64,000 bases of DNA from Chromobotia macracanthus. Taxonomy: Eukaryota; Chordata; Actinopteri; Cypriniformes; Botiidae. Location of the stretch: positions 1,259,501 through 1,323,500 of the forward strand of contig JAZGTH010000067.1 in the NCBI GenBank assembly GCA_036877525.1. Direction: 5' to 3'. Positions 38,065-49,934 of this stretch are shown piece by piece. A model generated the notes under the pieces. It was not told the origin of the DNA. It made no database searches and saw nothing but the letters and a program-made list of their open reading frames with translations. A program made the translations under genes and the position numbers. Each line of letters begins with the position of its first letter. Position 1 is the first letter of the stretch.

Positions 38065-41000
38065 TCATTTCTTCTTCGACTTGGAGGTCTTGCCTTGTGT
38101 CTTGCTCTTGCTCTTTGTTCTGGACTCTGTTGAGGAGACTGATGATAGCTTCTTCTTGACCCTGGCATCTTCAGCAGTTCTGTGTCTGTGAGGCTGCTGC
38201 CGGGCACTGTGCTGGGATCTGGAGGTTCCAGCTCTGCCTCCGCTGTCCTCCACTCTCTCCTCTGTAAGCTTTTGATTAACACTGTTCAGTGTATCCTCTC
38301 GCTTCCATATCAAAATATTAAAGCCTGTAATGAAACTGCAGTGTTCATACTGTACAATTCAATTAAAATCACTTAGCATTGTCTTTATATTTATAAAAAC
38401 AAATTACCCATTCCAGATGCCAGTACATCCCCTGCTGGACTGAACTTGTTGAGCTGAAATAAAATATTTAGAACATAAACATGTTTTATAAGGTTTATTT
38501 TAATTATTTGATTGAAGAGAAAGATTCTTACAGATACGATCCCTTGAGTATTGGGGTCTCTAAGCTGATGCACAAGACTACCACTGTTGGCATCATAAAA
38601 GTCAATAGTTCTCTTGTCATTAACAAAGACTCGATCGTCTGGGTAACGGCCAGCCACGATGAGGTCATACATGGGATGCCAGGTTGCCTGAAAATTAAAA
38701 ATAAATGACTGCCTCTAATCTCTATGATGATATTCTCTTGGATTAAGATGCCAATTCTAGCAACAAGCAAATCAAATCTGTAGTTTAGCAACACTGACCT
38801 TGATGGGCGTTAGGTGCTGGAACTGTCGATGAGGATGAGTAATAATTTGATCAGGTTTAGACCAGTCATATGAACAGTAAACACGGATCTGATTCATCTG
38901 GTCTGTAGTTAAGAGCTTGGTGCTGTCAGTGGGATTGAAGTACGCTGGAGGGGGCGCAGCGGAAGAAAGAAACTTCAAAGAGCAATACCAAGTCAAAGAT
39001 CACTGCTGTGACTTTAACTGAAAGCTATTGACTTTATCTTTAAAACAAAGCCTGATAAAATCCTGTTACTTTTCCATTTCTTGTGGTCACATAATCTCTT
39101 ACCAGAATTGACCGGTTTCTCATGAGGCATCTTAGTCAGATAACTGCTTTTGTCTTTGATATTTCGGAGGTCCCACAGTTTAACCGTAGCATCAACAGAG
39201 GATGTTGCCATCAGCCAATCACAACGAGGGTTGAATTCTGTGTGGGTCACTTTGGCTGTGTGAAGCTTCTCATTCAAAATCTAAATATATGACCAAAACA
39301 ATACAGATTTCATCAGACAACTTTATACTTCATTTTGGCAAAGAGAATTGTTATGTTCTTTCATCAGTAACCTCATGTCCATCCAGGCCAAGCAGGAGAA
39401 GTCTTCCAGCATTATCTCCAGTCACAAGCATCTGACGGCTTACTGACACATCCAGACAGCAGTACCAGTAACTACAGCAGGAGAGGGACACTTGAGAAAT
39501 TCAAAGCACCATTTTTTTGTGTCTGTTACATTCACATCAGGACTTACTTATACATAATAATAAATGACATACTGTTGTGGAATTTAAAAGTGAAAGACCA
39601 TTATGATCACTTTTATAACACCATATACTGCCATGAGGAACAACTGGAGACGTGACAGCCTCTGTGACAAGCAGAGGCCACTGAAGTTCTCTTTAGCACA
39701 ACCTTCCCATTAAGCCCAGAGGGGATTAGGGCCATTTATACACATCTGCATAGTCTCTAAATGTCTGCAATTTCTCAGCACTACAAAAAAAAAAGCAGAG
39801 TTCTCACCAAAGAGTGTGGTGGTCATGGCAGCAGCCTGGGGTTCGAGACAGTATCTGACTTGGGAGGCCCTCAAAGCTTTGCACTGTGACTGTACCATCA
39901 CCAGAAGCGACAAAGACTTTGGACACATCTGTGGGACAAAACTTCATCCCCCCAATGAAGTCACCAGCTCCCTTCTGCATGCACACAAGCAGAAACAAGA
40001 CTTTGTTATGCGAGTTACAGCTACTAGCAGCCATAACATGTACTGCCATGACAGCAGTAAATCAACAGGCTATAAACCCAAGCACTGATTTATACAGCAA
40101 CTAAATCAAACACAAGAACCTTAATCTTAACTGAAAGACAGGAGGCCAAGACGAACTGTGAATTAACAATTGCTGATATGAATATGATACACTGCAGAGA
40201 CATTAGACATATTAGAAGTAACAACATTGTGAAGTCACTGGGACAAGCAGTGGCACAGGAAGTATTTAAACACTTAAATCAGCCATTGCCTTTGGTGCTC
40301 ACCCCCTGTATAAATGCTGTCTTATTCAGTGCATCGTAATTCCATAGGATGATGTCTCCACCCTTGGAGCCCACTGCAACAGTGGTGGGGTGGGTTGGGT
40401 GCCATTCCAGACTAGTGACCCTGCGGTCGAACGGGCTGGCTGTGCGGTGCAGTCTGCAGGCTCCGAGGGAGCGCACAAAAGGCTCTTGCAGACACTATAA
40501 CACACGAGGGAGAGAGTAACCGGCCTGGTATAGTGTGTTTTCTGTGTCTGCTCTGTATCTGTGAATATGACAGTTAACATACACAGTGTGGGCAAGAACA
40601 TGATATTATAGGCTAAACCAGTAGAAAACATTATATGTGTATATACATATTATTGTATGTATCACCTGGCGAAGATGAGCATGTATGCTCTGTCCCAAGG
40701 AGTTTTTGTAAATGTAGTGAAGTACACTTGTTTGTCTCTTTTGACCTCCAGTCCATTTCACACTTGCCTGTATGTAGGTTTCAGCTACATTAGAAAGATA
40801 ATCGTGTTAACATCACATCACCCTGTGCGAGTGCATGAGTAAACGCTGGCATATGTAACGAAATGTAAACACTGTAAATGTAAACACTGTAAACACTGTA
40901 ATGTAAACACTGTAAACATTGTAATGTAAACACTGTAAACACTGTAATGTAAACACTGTAATGTAAACACTGTAATGTAAACATTGTAAACATTGTAATG

Positions 41001-41682
41001 TAAACACTGTAATGTAAACACTGTAATGTAAACATTGTAAACACTGTAATGTAAACACTGTAAACACTGTAATGTAAACACTGTAAACATTGTAATGTAA
41101 ACACTGTAAACACTGTAATGTAAACACTGTAATGTAAACATTGTAATGTAAAACTGTAACTGTAATGTAAACACTGTAATGTAAACTGTACTGTAAACAC
41201 TGTAAACATTGTAATGTAAACACTGTAATGTAAACACTGTAAACACTGTAATGTAAACACTGTAATGTAAACACTGTAATGTAAACACTGTAATGTAAAC
41301 ACTGTAAACACTGTAAACATTGTAATGTAAACACTGTAATGTAAACACTGTAATGTAAACACTGTAAACACTGTAAACATTGTAATGTAAACACTGTAAT
41401 GTAAACACTGTAAACACTGTAATGTAAACATTGTAATGTAAACACTGTAATGTAAACACTGTAATGTAAACACTGTAAACACTGTAAACATTGTAATGTA
41501 AACACTGTAATGTAAACACTGTAAACACTGTAATGTAAACACTGAAGAACTCAGGTTTGCACACCCGTTTTTGACGACACCTTGTCTTGTTTGGCTTTCA
41601 GCTTCTTGGAGAGAGTTTCAGCAGGTTCTTGGTTTTTTGGACGTGACTGTGTCTGCTTTGCTTCAGTCTTTCTTCTCGCCAT
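38065..41682 (-). CDS. ddb2: DNA damage-binding protein 2, complete, ten exons
   Basis: Exons are 41682-41581, 40767-40666, 40494-40303, 39974-39808, 39471-39372, 39280-39103, 38944-38799, 38687-38532, 38453-38408 and 38324-38065. All phases agree; 1449 nt give 482 residues. DDB2 is the WD40 receptor that pairs with DDB1 in the CUL4 ligase and recognises UV photolesions for nucleotide-excision repair. Visible marks are a basic N-terminus (MARRKTEAKQ), SPFDRRVTSLEWHPTHPTTV, the DDB1-binding DWD box VKLWDLR and the lesion-probing FQH hairpin at residues 322-324 (HPHRQFQHLTPIK). The protein ends in a Lys/Ser-rich tail longer than the human one. Exon 1 rests on position, start context, phase and a basic N-terminus, so it is less certain than the rest. 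Intron 1 is almost all minisatellite. Confidence 0.95.
40862..41546. repeat. TGTAAACAC-type minisatellite filling ddb2 intron 1
   Basis: About 685 bp are composed of TGTAAACAC and TGTAATGTAAACAC/TGTAAACATTG words in irregular order. I counted roughly 53 copies of GTAAACA. GTAAACA/TGTTTAC is the forkhead (FOX) core. On the ddb2 sense strand the words read TGTTTACAG, so the intron is also rich in TTTACAG acceptor-like sites. Three-frame openness on the minus strand is a repeat effect. Confidence 0.97.
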
Positions 41683-41767
41683 TTGACGTTTACTTTCTGT
41701 TTGATAAAGCACATGTCACAGCGGCTACCGCACTGTTCGCATCTTTACCATCGACTAGATGCAGTCT

Positions 41768-42357
41768 CTTACCTCTTTCTTGCCTCTTTCTTGCCTCTTT
41801 CTTGTCTCTTTCTGGTCTCTTTCTTGTCTCTTTCTGGTCTCTTTCTGGTCTCTTTCTTGTCTCTTTCTTGTCTCTTTCTTGTCTCTTTCTTGCCTCTTTC
41901 TTGCCTCTTTCTTGTCTCTTTCTTGCCTCTTTCTTGTCTCTTTCTTGTCTCTTTCTTGTCTCTTTCTGGTCTCTTTCTGGTCTCTTTCTGGTCTCTTTCT
42001 TGTCTCTTTCTTGTCTCTTTCTTGTCTCTTTCTTGTCTCTTTCTTGTCTCTTTCTTGTCTCTTTCTGGTCTCTTTCTTGTCTCTTTCTGGTCTCTTTCTT
42101 GTCTCTTTCTTGTCTCTTTCTGGTCTCTTTCTTGTCTCTTTCTTGTCTCTTTCTGGTCTCTTTCTTGTCTCTTTCTGGTCTCTTTCTTGCCTCTTTCTTG
42201 TCTCTTTCTTGTCTCTTTCTGGTCTCTTTCTTGTCTCTTTCTGGTCTCTTTCTTGCCTCTTTCTTGTCTCTTTCTGGTCTCTTTCTTGTCTCTTTCTGGT
42301 CTCTTTCTTGTCTCTTTCTTACCTCTTTCTTGTCTCTTTCTTACCTCTTTCTTGTCT
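41768..42357. repeat. 11 bp polypyrimidine minisatellite between ddb2 and kif23
   Basis: The unit TTGTCTCTTTC, with variants TTGCCTCTTTC, TGGTCTCTTTC and TTACCTCTTTC, repeats more than 50 times. The plus strand is nearly pure pyrimidine apart from scattered G and A. It begins about 85 bp upstream of the ddb2 start codon and ends about 420 bp before the kif23 start. Plus-strand ORFs through it read the same Leu/Ser/Phe words in every frame and are spurious. Confidence 0.97.
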
Positions 42358-42777
42358 TCAATGTCTTCGCTCTACATCCACCATCAGCCCTGCACATCTG
42401 CAGCTGCACACGTGCGCAGACGTGCAGTCAGACTGTCGCATCACTGGCTTTTGCAACACTACGTAAAACCTATAAAATGGTCTTTAATGTTTGCAGTTTT
42501 GTCATGTGTTGCGAAATGAAACTGTTATTGCAGTGCAAATATATATTTTAACATCTTTACACGAATATTTAAACAGGTACTTCCTGGTCTTTAAAGTAGA
42601 TTTTCCTTACACCGGATGTTGTTATTAACACAGCGCGCGGGGTTTAGGGCGGGACATCCGCTCGTTCGAGCTCGCTGATTGGCCACATTTGAAAACTCAG
42701 CTTGTGATGACGTAGAGGGAACGTTTGAATGTGCGGGCGAGAAAACGCGTCGAGAAGTTCCGCTCAGATATCTCACC
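42358..42777 (+). promoter_or_regulatory. kif23: kif23 promoter and 5' UTR
   Basis: Unique sequence becomes CpG-rich from about 42620. An inverted CCAAT box (ATTGG, 42678-42682) is followed by TTTGAA at 42688-42693 and again at 42724-42729, plus GGCGGGAC near 42649. This is the NF-Y plus CHR plus E2F-like set typical of G2/M genes bound by MuvB/DREAM complexes. The start ATG context (TCACCATGA) is good. Confidence 0.6.
42678..42729 (+). promoter_or_regulatory. kif23: CCAAT box and two CHR-like TTTGAA elements
   Basis: ATTGG lies at 42678-42682, and TTTGAA at 42688-42693 and 42724-42729, 50-100 bp before the kif23 start codon. Human KIF23 is a cell-cycle gene with this class of element. Use of these sites is inferred. 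Confidence 0.5.
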
Positions 42778-45700
42778 ATGATCAGACAAATGTATGTGCT
42801 TGACTCCTGTTATTATTTACATGATTTATACGATGAATTATTTATTCTCTTGTTATTAATATACAGACGGGTTTACTGTGTCACATTGAGACGTCGGCTG
42901 TGTTTTAACTAATGTCACCCGTTTGCTTAGCGTTGATTTGTTCTTCAGAAATATCATTCTTATATTTTTTAAGTAGGTTGATGATTTGTTATGCTTATTG
43001 TTATAAATGCTGCTAACCTCAGCATATATACATTGCTGTTTTTCTGGTCATGTGGCTGAATGATGGGACAGAAAGTGAGATCAGAAAAAATGAATGAAAA
43101 CCCTCTCGCTGTCTGAATATTGTCTGAATATTGTCTGAATATTGTCTGATTGTTTATTTTTGCACTAGGAAGGGCAAGACCCCCCGTCGCCCTGCTCCAA
43201 AGAAGCCGTCCAACAGCCAGAGGGACCCTGTGGGAGTATGTCATTTTCTGTTTACATTATTAATATCATATTCATATTGGTCACGCAGTGCTCAGGGCTG
43301 TGAGTTAGTCCCTGATTCAGTTTATGTGGGGCAGGTGTATTGTCGTGTGAGACCGCTGGGTGCAGAAGATGAGGAGTGCTGCATCGAGGTTATAAGCAAC
43401 ACCACAATCCAGCTGCATGCTCCTGATGGGCTCAAAGCCAACAGAAACGGTGAATTCAAAGAGGTCAGTGTGCTGCCAACACAACAGTTTAGTGAAGCAC
43501 CTCTCATACGGTTATAGTAGTGTTTATTGCGATGTTCTGTAGGTGTTCTTTCTGTACTTTCCTGTACCTTAACTGAGATGCCTATAAATTCTTCATCATG
43601 TCTTTGTTGTCTTCATCAATTCCTCAAGCTCGCTACAGCAGTGGAATGTAGGAATAGGTCATGATTTTGTTGCTGTACTGAAAGTAACTCTATAATGTTT
43701 ATTTCAGACACAATACTCTTTCAAAAAAGTGTTTGGAATCAAGACAACACAGAGAGAGTTATTTGAAGATGTTGCCAAACCGCTGGTGGAAGACCTCATG
43801 CACTGTAAAAATGGTAATAGAAATATATTTCACTGTAAACTTAACTTCTGACAACACGTGACGGACTGAATGTCCTTTCCCCCCCCAACCAGGTCTGTTG
43901 TTCACCTATGGTGTCACTGGCAGTGGTAAAACGTACACAATGACCGGTTCTCCAGGTCAAGGTGGACTGCTTCCACGTTCACTCGACATGATCTTCAACA
44001 GTATCGGTCCCTACCAAGCCAAGAGATATGTGAGCACATCAGAACTCTGTTTTTAGGTAGTTAAAAACTCCTCCAGCTGTGGTAAAGTGTTGTGATCTTG
44101 ATCTCATCAGGTTTTCAAGCCTGATGATAAAAATGGCATGGAGGTCCAAAATCAGGTGGATGCACTGCTGGACCGACAGAAGCGAGACAGTCAGACATCT
44201 GTACCGAAGACCCCAGCCACGAGGTTACTTACATTCAGATCACAGTGATGAGGTCAAGCCCGTGTCTGACTGGTAACACAATTTCTGACATTAATACGCT
44301 GCTTCTGTTCTGTAGGCGAATAGACCCAGAATTTGCTGATATGATCAGCCCAGAGGAGGCGTGTAAAGCTGATGGAGTGGACGAGGACAGTAGCTATAGC
44401 GTCTTTGTCTCTTACATTGAGATTTACAACAATTACATCTATGATCTGCTGGAGGAGATTCCCTTTGACCCAATAAAGCCCAAGTAAGATTGCTCATATT
44501 CAGGAACAATTGACAGTTTTCTTTTTTTATGCAGTCTATACATCTGTATTCTATATATTTATTTATTGAAGTGTCATCCATCTTTGGTGAAGAGTGGAGT
44601 TGTGGATATTTTCTTTCATATGTTTTTCTGACTGGAAGAAAACAGCTGATCCATTGATGGTGTCGTCAGTAGATATTTAAACTGACTGAAGGGGGAGGAA
44701 ACAATTCTACAGTTTGGTCATCAGTCAGTCTGTTATCTGATGATAATCTCAGACTGGCTAAACATCAACCATGTTATCTGCCTGACCAGTGTATTGGTCT
44801 GAGTCTCACTTTATAGCTACATGTATTGTGTTTCTTCATTAGGTGGAATGGTGCGGGCACTCCTCTGCGACACAACACTGAGTTCATGTACGTGGCCAGT
44901 GTAATGCATACAAACATAGACTTGCTGCCTCTTGTCATTGTTTCTCATTGATTGTGTAGCTGTTGTGCGTGTCCTGTCTCTTGCATAGCGTTTCTTGGCA
45001 GTCTGTGTCTGCTTTGTCTCGGCTGTGTGCTTTGGTTTAGTTGCTGGTCAATGGCTAAATGACTTCATTCCTGCTGCTCTGTGGGTTATAGGAATGTTGT
45101 CATGTGGTAAATTTACATTTCAGACCCCCACAATCCAAAATACTGCGTGAAGATCAAAATCACAACATGTATGTCACCGGGTGCACTGAGGTGGAGGTCA
45201 AGTCAACTGAGGAAGCTTTCGAAGTCTTCTGGAGAGGTGAGGTGGTGCAGCTAGGATCTTTTCTGGGATTTAGTGGCATGCAGCGTTTTTGCACAATGTC
45301 TTTGTGTTCTGCACGCAGGTCAGAAGAAGCGCAGAATCGCCAATACACAGTTGAACCGTGAGTCCAGCCGCTCTCATAGTGTGTTCATTATTAAACTGGC
45401 ACAAGCTCCCCTGGATGCAGATGGAGACAATGTGCTTCAGGTCAGTGCCAGCTGTGATGCCTTCAGACTTTGTCCTGAGTCACGTCTGACTAAACTTGTA
45501 TGTTCGCAATGACTAAGCGCGAACAAGTATTACAGATAATGCGGATACCTTTTGACTCAAGATTATCTTTTTATTTTGGCATTGTAAGTGACTTAATGGT
45601 TTCATTATAGATAATCTAGAAATGGTTTTGGCTCATCAAACTTATTCATGTTAATTACTATGGTGAAATTTTTATGAATCTCTTGAGGAATCTGTGACTG

Positions 45701-48700
45701 CTATTACTGTGGAACCACATGAGGTGACAGTTTCAGGTCTGATGTCTTACAGTGGTAATACAGGTAATTTAAGTGATGTTACCCGTTTCAGGATAAGAAC
45801 CAGGTGAACGTGAGTCAGCTGTGTCTGGTGGATCTGGCTGGCAGTGAGCGCACTAGCAGAACCCGGGCAGAGGGTAGCCGTCTGCGTGAAGCCGGTCAGA
45901 CTCTGTCACAAACAGATCCAGATTCACCATTTCACCGTATGTCTTATATGAAGATCATGTATTCCTTTCATTTTGAACAGGCAACATCAATCAATCTCTA
46001 ATGACTCTGCGCACATGTATCGAGGTTCTGAGGGAGAATCAGATGTGTGGCACCAACAAGGTTTGTGGGGGTTATGGACCATATGACTATCTGAACTGTC
46101 TTTAAATAATTTAGCATAAACGCCGTCCTCTCTCTCCTCAGATGGTTCCATACAGAGATTCTAAAGTTACCCATCTATTCAAAAACTACTTTGATGGGGA
46201 AGGCAAAGTGAGAATGGTAGTTTGTGTCAATCCAAAAGCTGATGATTATGAGGAGACCCTGGTAAGCATGATGCTGGTCCATGTTTGTGAATTAAATTCC
46301 CTTCTCATACTGTAACATTTGGGTTGATCTGGTATTTTCTGTGTAGCTGGTGATGCGTTTTGCAGAGATGACTCAGGAGGTGGAAGTGGCCCGGCCTGTT
46401 GACAGACCCATCTGTGGATTTGCTGCCGGCCGCAGACAGAGGAACCAGGCTTTCAAGGAGGAGCTGACCCGCAGGCTAGAGGAGTGTGGTGGACCTGTAG
46501 ATGGAGGTATTGCCTTTTTGAATTTATCAAAATTCAAATCATAATGTATGTTTTCTGTAGTTTGAACAACTGCTTTTAAATATTATTAATTTTTGTTTGA
46601 CTTGTTATTGTGCTTTAGAGTCTCCAGCAGTGTTGAGCCAGCTGCTCCAGTCCTTTCCCCCACTGCCTCCCTGTGAGATCACTGGTCCTAATGATGATGT
46701 CACTCTACCCAGACTCATAGAGGCCTTAGAGAGGAGGCATAAGATTCGTCAGATGATGATTGAGGAATATAATAAAACTGGTAACATCAGTTTAATTAGA
46801 AGCTTGTTTCTGCAACCCGGATTCAGAGCTTGTGATTTATCATACCAAATTGACTTCAAGCGAAACCAAATGCCTGACGCTGATTCTGTTTTAGCCAACA
46901 GGCTGAAGTCCATGCTTCAGGAGCACGACAGTCACATCCTCGCCAAGGAGAACTTTCTTCAAGAGCAGCGCGGCAGGCTCAGCGAAAAGGACAAAATGAT
47001 CCAGAACCAGAAGAATGAGATCGACCGTCTGGAAAAGAAATCAAAGATGCTGGAGTACAAGGTGTTCTGTCCGTCATTCAGTCAGTATAAAAGTAATTAA
47101 ATGTAGTTGCATGATAGATTGAACATGCTCATGTTTCTGTTCCAAGAAACCTTGACCAACATACGAGGTAAAAAATGTTGAATAAAAAGTGTTGAATATC
47201 GTTTTTTTTTTGTTGAATATATATTTTTTTTCTGTGTGCAGATTGACATCTTGCAGAAAACCACCAACATATATGAGGTGGACAAGCGCACTCTGCAGCA
47301 GGAACTGGAGAGCAGAGAACAGCGGCTCCAGAGGGAAGTGTCTGAAAAGAGACGCATGGAAGAGCGCATGCAGGGCATCGCCACCGACGCCAAGCTGAAG
47401 TGGGAGAAGGAGTGTGTGAGTTGGCAGATGTTTGCTGTCATTCTGGGGAAATGATTATATCTTTCATGCTGTGTAGCAGTTTTGTTTCATTTCAGTTGCA
47501 GTGTGTCATGCCGTTGTCTGTTGTTGTCTCCAGGAGAGGAGAGTAAATGCCAAGCAGCTAGAGATGCAGAACAAACTCTGGGTGAAGGATGAGAAACTGA
47601 AGCAGCTCAAAGCTATCGTGACGGAAGGAAAATCGGAGAACCGGCAGCCGCAGCGGCCCTCCAGAGAAAAGGACAAAGTGCCCCCCAAGAGATCCGTGTC
47701 CCCGTCGCCGGTCCCTGTACGTTTAGCTGACATGCGTGTCTAGACTGCTTGAACCTTCATGTCTAACCAACACCTGTCTGTTTTTCCATGGTCTGCTGTG
47801 CAGTGTGTGTAATTCTTGGCACACAGGTCTGTTTTAATGTTGTAAATGGTGTTTGAATGTACTGCTGTGTGTTGCATGCAAACTCCGTGTACTAATGTGA
47901 TGTTTGCAGTCTTCCTTTAGTTGTTCTCGGTCATCTCTCTCCTCCCTGGAGTTCATGTATAACGTCCCCCAGATGGTCAGGCCAGATGTTTCTGTGGCCT
48001 CCTGCATCTCTGAGTGGGAACAGGGGGTCCCACACTCTCGCAGGCAGGGTAGCCAGTCACCTCCAGACAGTAAGAGAAGTAAGAGAGGTCTGGGCAGGAA
48101 GCGAGGCAGGTGCTGGGACAGAGAATATGAGATGCCTGCCCAGCCAGCAGATGTAGACCTAGAGGAACCTGATCACATGGTCAGTACAGTATCTTGCTGT
48201 AGGTAGAGGTGCAAACAGCCTCTGCCTAATACAGATCTCAGATCAGTTTCTCAACTGCACTGAATGTTACATTGAAGATCTGTGTGTAAAATAAGTGATA
48301 AATAATATGCTGCTTATTTTTTAAATCTTGAAATTGTTCCACTTCTAGACAAATAAATGGAGTTTCATCCTCTTTGTTATCTGTTACTCCTGAGTATAAC
48401 ACCACAGTATGGGTATGAAAATCAGCTAAACCATGTTATGGTTGTAAAAGTTGACTTTAAAACCTGCAGGTTTTTTTGAGGATTGCTGAGCATGTTTTGT
48501 TTCTGTGTTCTAACAGCTTGGTATGTTTAGTTGGTGCTGCTACAGATTCACTAACACACTAAAGGCTTGAGGCCCTTCTCTGTCTGACTGTACCTGTGTT
48601 TTAATTGAATAGATTGTGCCACCAGTTCGGCCTCTACACAGACGCTCGCACTCCGCAGGAGGGGAGAGGTGGGTAGATCACAAACCCACCACTAATGTGG

Positions 48701-49934
48701 ACCTGGACACTGTCATGCAGCCGAACATCCCCAACGCCATTAAAGTGTCCGCCCCGAATGAGAAAGCTCTGTCCAAGTGTGACAAATATGTTCTGACTCA
48801 CCAGGAGTTGGCCTCTGATGGAGAGATTCAGACTAAACTCATCAAGGTAGACTTCCTCAATCCGGGTAATATTGCTTTGCTTTCCTGTAGAATCATGGGT
48901 TTGATTCCCAGGAAATTTATGTAATGATGAGACGTGCAGTATATTCTAAAATATAAATCTTTCTTTTTTCATCAGGGTGAAGTGTTCAAAACTAGAGGTG
49001 GAGGACAGGCAGTTCACTTCACAGATATTGAAACGCTGAAGCAGGAAAACCCTGTTGCAACCAGGTGTTGTTTTTGTTGCTAGGCCGGTTGATTTCAGTG
49101 GAGGCCATAAATATTATACTTAGCATTGGTTGTGTATGGTCAAATGAACCGCTATATGTTTTGTCTTCAGCCGTAAGAGGAGATCATCAGAAACTGGTCC
49201 TGCCCCAGCAGCTGAGTCTGTGGAGGGAGACTGGACTGATGTGGAAACGAGGGTAAGTTACTTGTGCGCACTTTCTGACTCATTCCTCATGAACACTAAC
49301 ACACGATGGCTCGCGTTTACACCGCAGTGACGCCTGTTTGACATTCAGAAATGTGTGAGGTAATACAGAGAGAGGGATCAGGATGGATAAGAACTTCTAA
49401 TAAAACTAAAGGCAGCCAAACGTGCTGCTTCCAGCTGTTTTCTGAGATGTCACAGTGTAATGCTGCCTTTGCACACTGAGTTTTTGAAAGGTGAATCAGT
49501 GCACACTGTATTAGACCTGACAGCAAACATGTCAAAAGTATGATTATATAATTGTTTAAAACATACTGTTTAACTGAACAGAGTCAGAGAGGGTGGAAAA
49601 TGTGCACACAAACGATCCAAATATAAAGTTTCATAATTTGACCCCTTTAAAGTGTTCAGCACTTTACATGTTGCACCTGTATTATTGGGGGTTTTGTGAT
49701 GCAGGTTTTCTGACTCTGTGTGGCATTGTGTTGTGTTGTGCAGTGCTCTGTGGCTGTTGAGATGAGAGCTGGCTCGAATCTGGGACCTGGATACCAGCAC
49801 CATGGATATCCAAAGTAAGATCTTTTACATATAAAGATGCTTTGACTTGTAAATGGTTTAATGATGGTAAAATAGAAAAAATCCTGACTGACTGTAAATA
49901 CAAAATCTTGTTTTGCAGACGCAGAAAGCCTTAA
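42778..49934 (+). CDS. kif23: Kinesin family member 23 (MKLP1), complete, 24 exons
   Basis: Coding exons: 42778-42791, 43169-43235, 43335-43463, 43708-43813, 43893-44029, 44111-44223, 44316-44483, 44843-44887 (cassette), 45124-45236, 45319-45440, 45792-45894, 45981-46060, 46142-46261, 46347-46506, 46619-46780, 46895-47061, 47242-47415, 47534-47716, 47910-48179, 48613-48846, 48976-49064, 49171-49252, 49744-49814 and 49919-49934. Phase holds throughout: 974 residues, or 959 without the cassette (human 960). The plus-end kinesin-6 motor pairs with the RhoGAP MgcRacGAP as centralspindlin at the spindle midzone and midbody. P-loop GVTGSGKT is at residues 112-119, switch I NRESSRSHSVF, switch II LVDLAGSERTSR. 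Then come a neck, a coiled coil (exons 15-18), a long-isoform exon (47910-48179) and the conserved tail with RRSHSAGGERWVDHKP and CSVAVEMRAGS, ending RRKP. Human KIF23 is on 15q23. Confidence 0.97.
44843..44887 (+). other. kif23: kif23 in-frame 45-nt cassette exon
   Basis: A microexon has good splice sites (TTCATTAG before, GTACGT after) and encodes WNGAGTPLRHNTEF. Skipping it joins CCCAA to ACCCCC and reads KPPQSK, as in human KIF23; inclusion gives IPPQSK after the insert. Both forms keep frame, so it is probably alternatively spliced. It lies within the motor domain insert region. Confidence 0.7.

Noticed and set aside
40790..41564. Three overlapping 230-250 codon minus-strand ORFs (VYITVFTLQCL words)
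   Set aside because: Read-through of the TGTAAACAC minisatellite in ddb2 intron 1; open in three frames by composition.
41571..42551. Long plus-strand ORFs of Leu/Ser/Phe repeats resembling membrane helices
   Set aside because: Translation of the 11 bp pyrimidine repeat in every frame; hydrophobicity follows from TTT/CTC/TCT codons, and it overlaps ddb2 exon 1 on the other strand.
44730..44800. Possible C/D-box snoRNA in a kif23 intron (TGATGA near 44739, CTGA near 44782)
   Set aside because: Boxes are too close together, no D-prime or C-prime box, and no convincing terminal stem.
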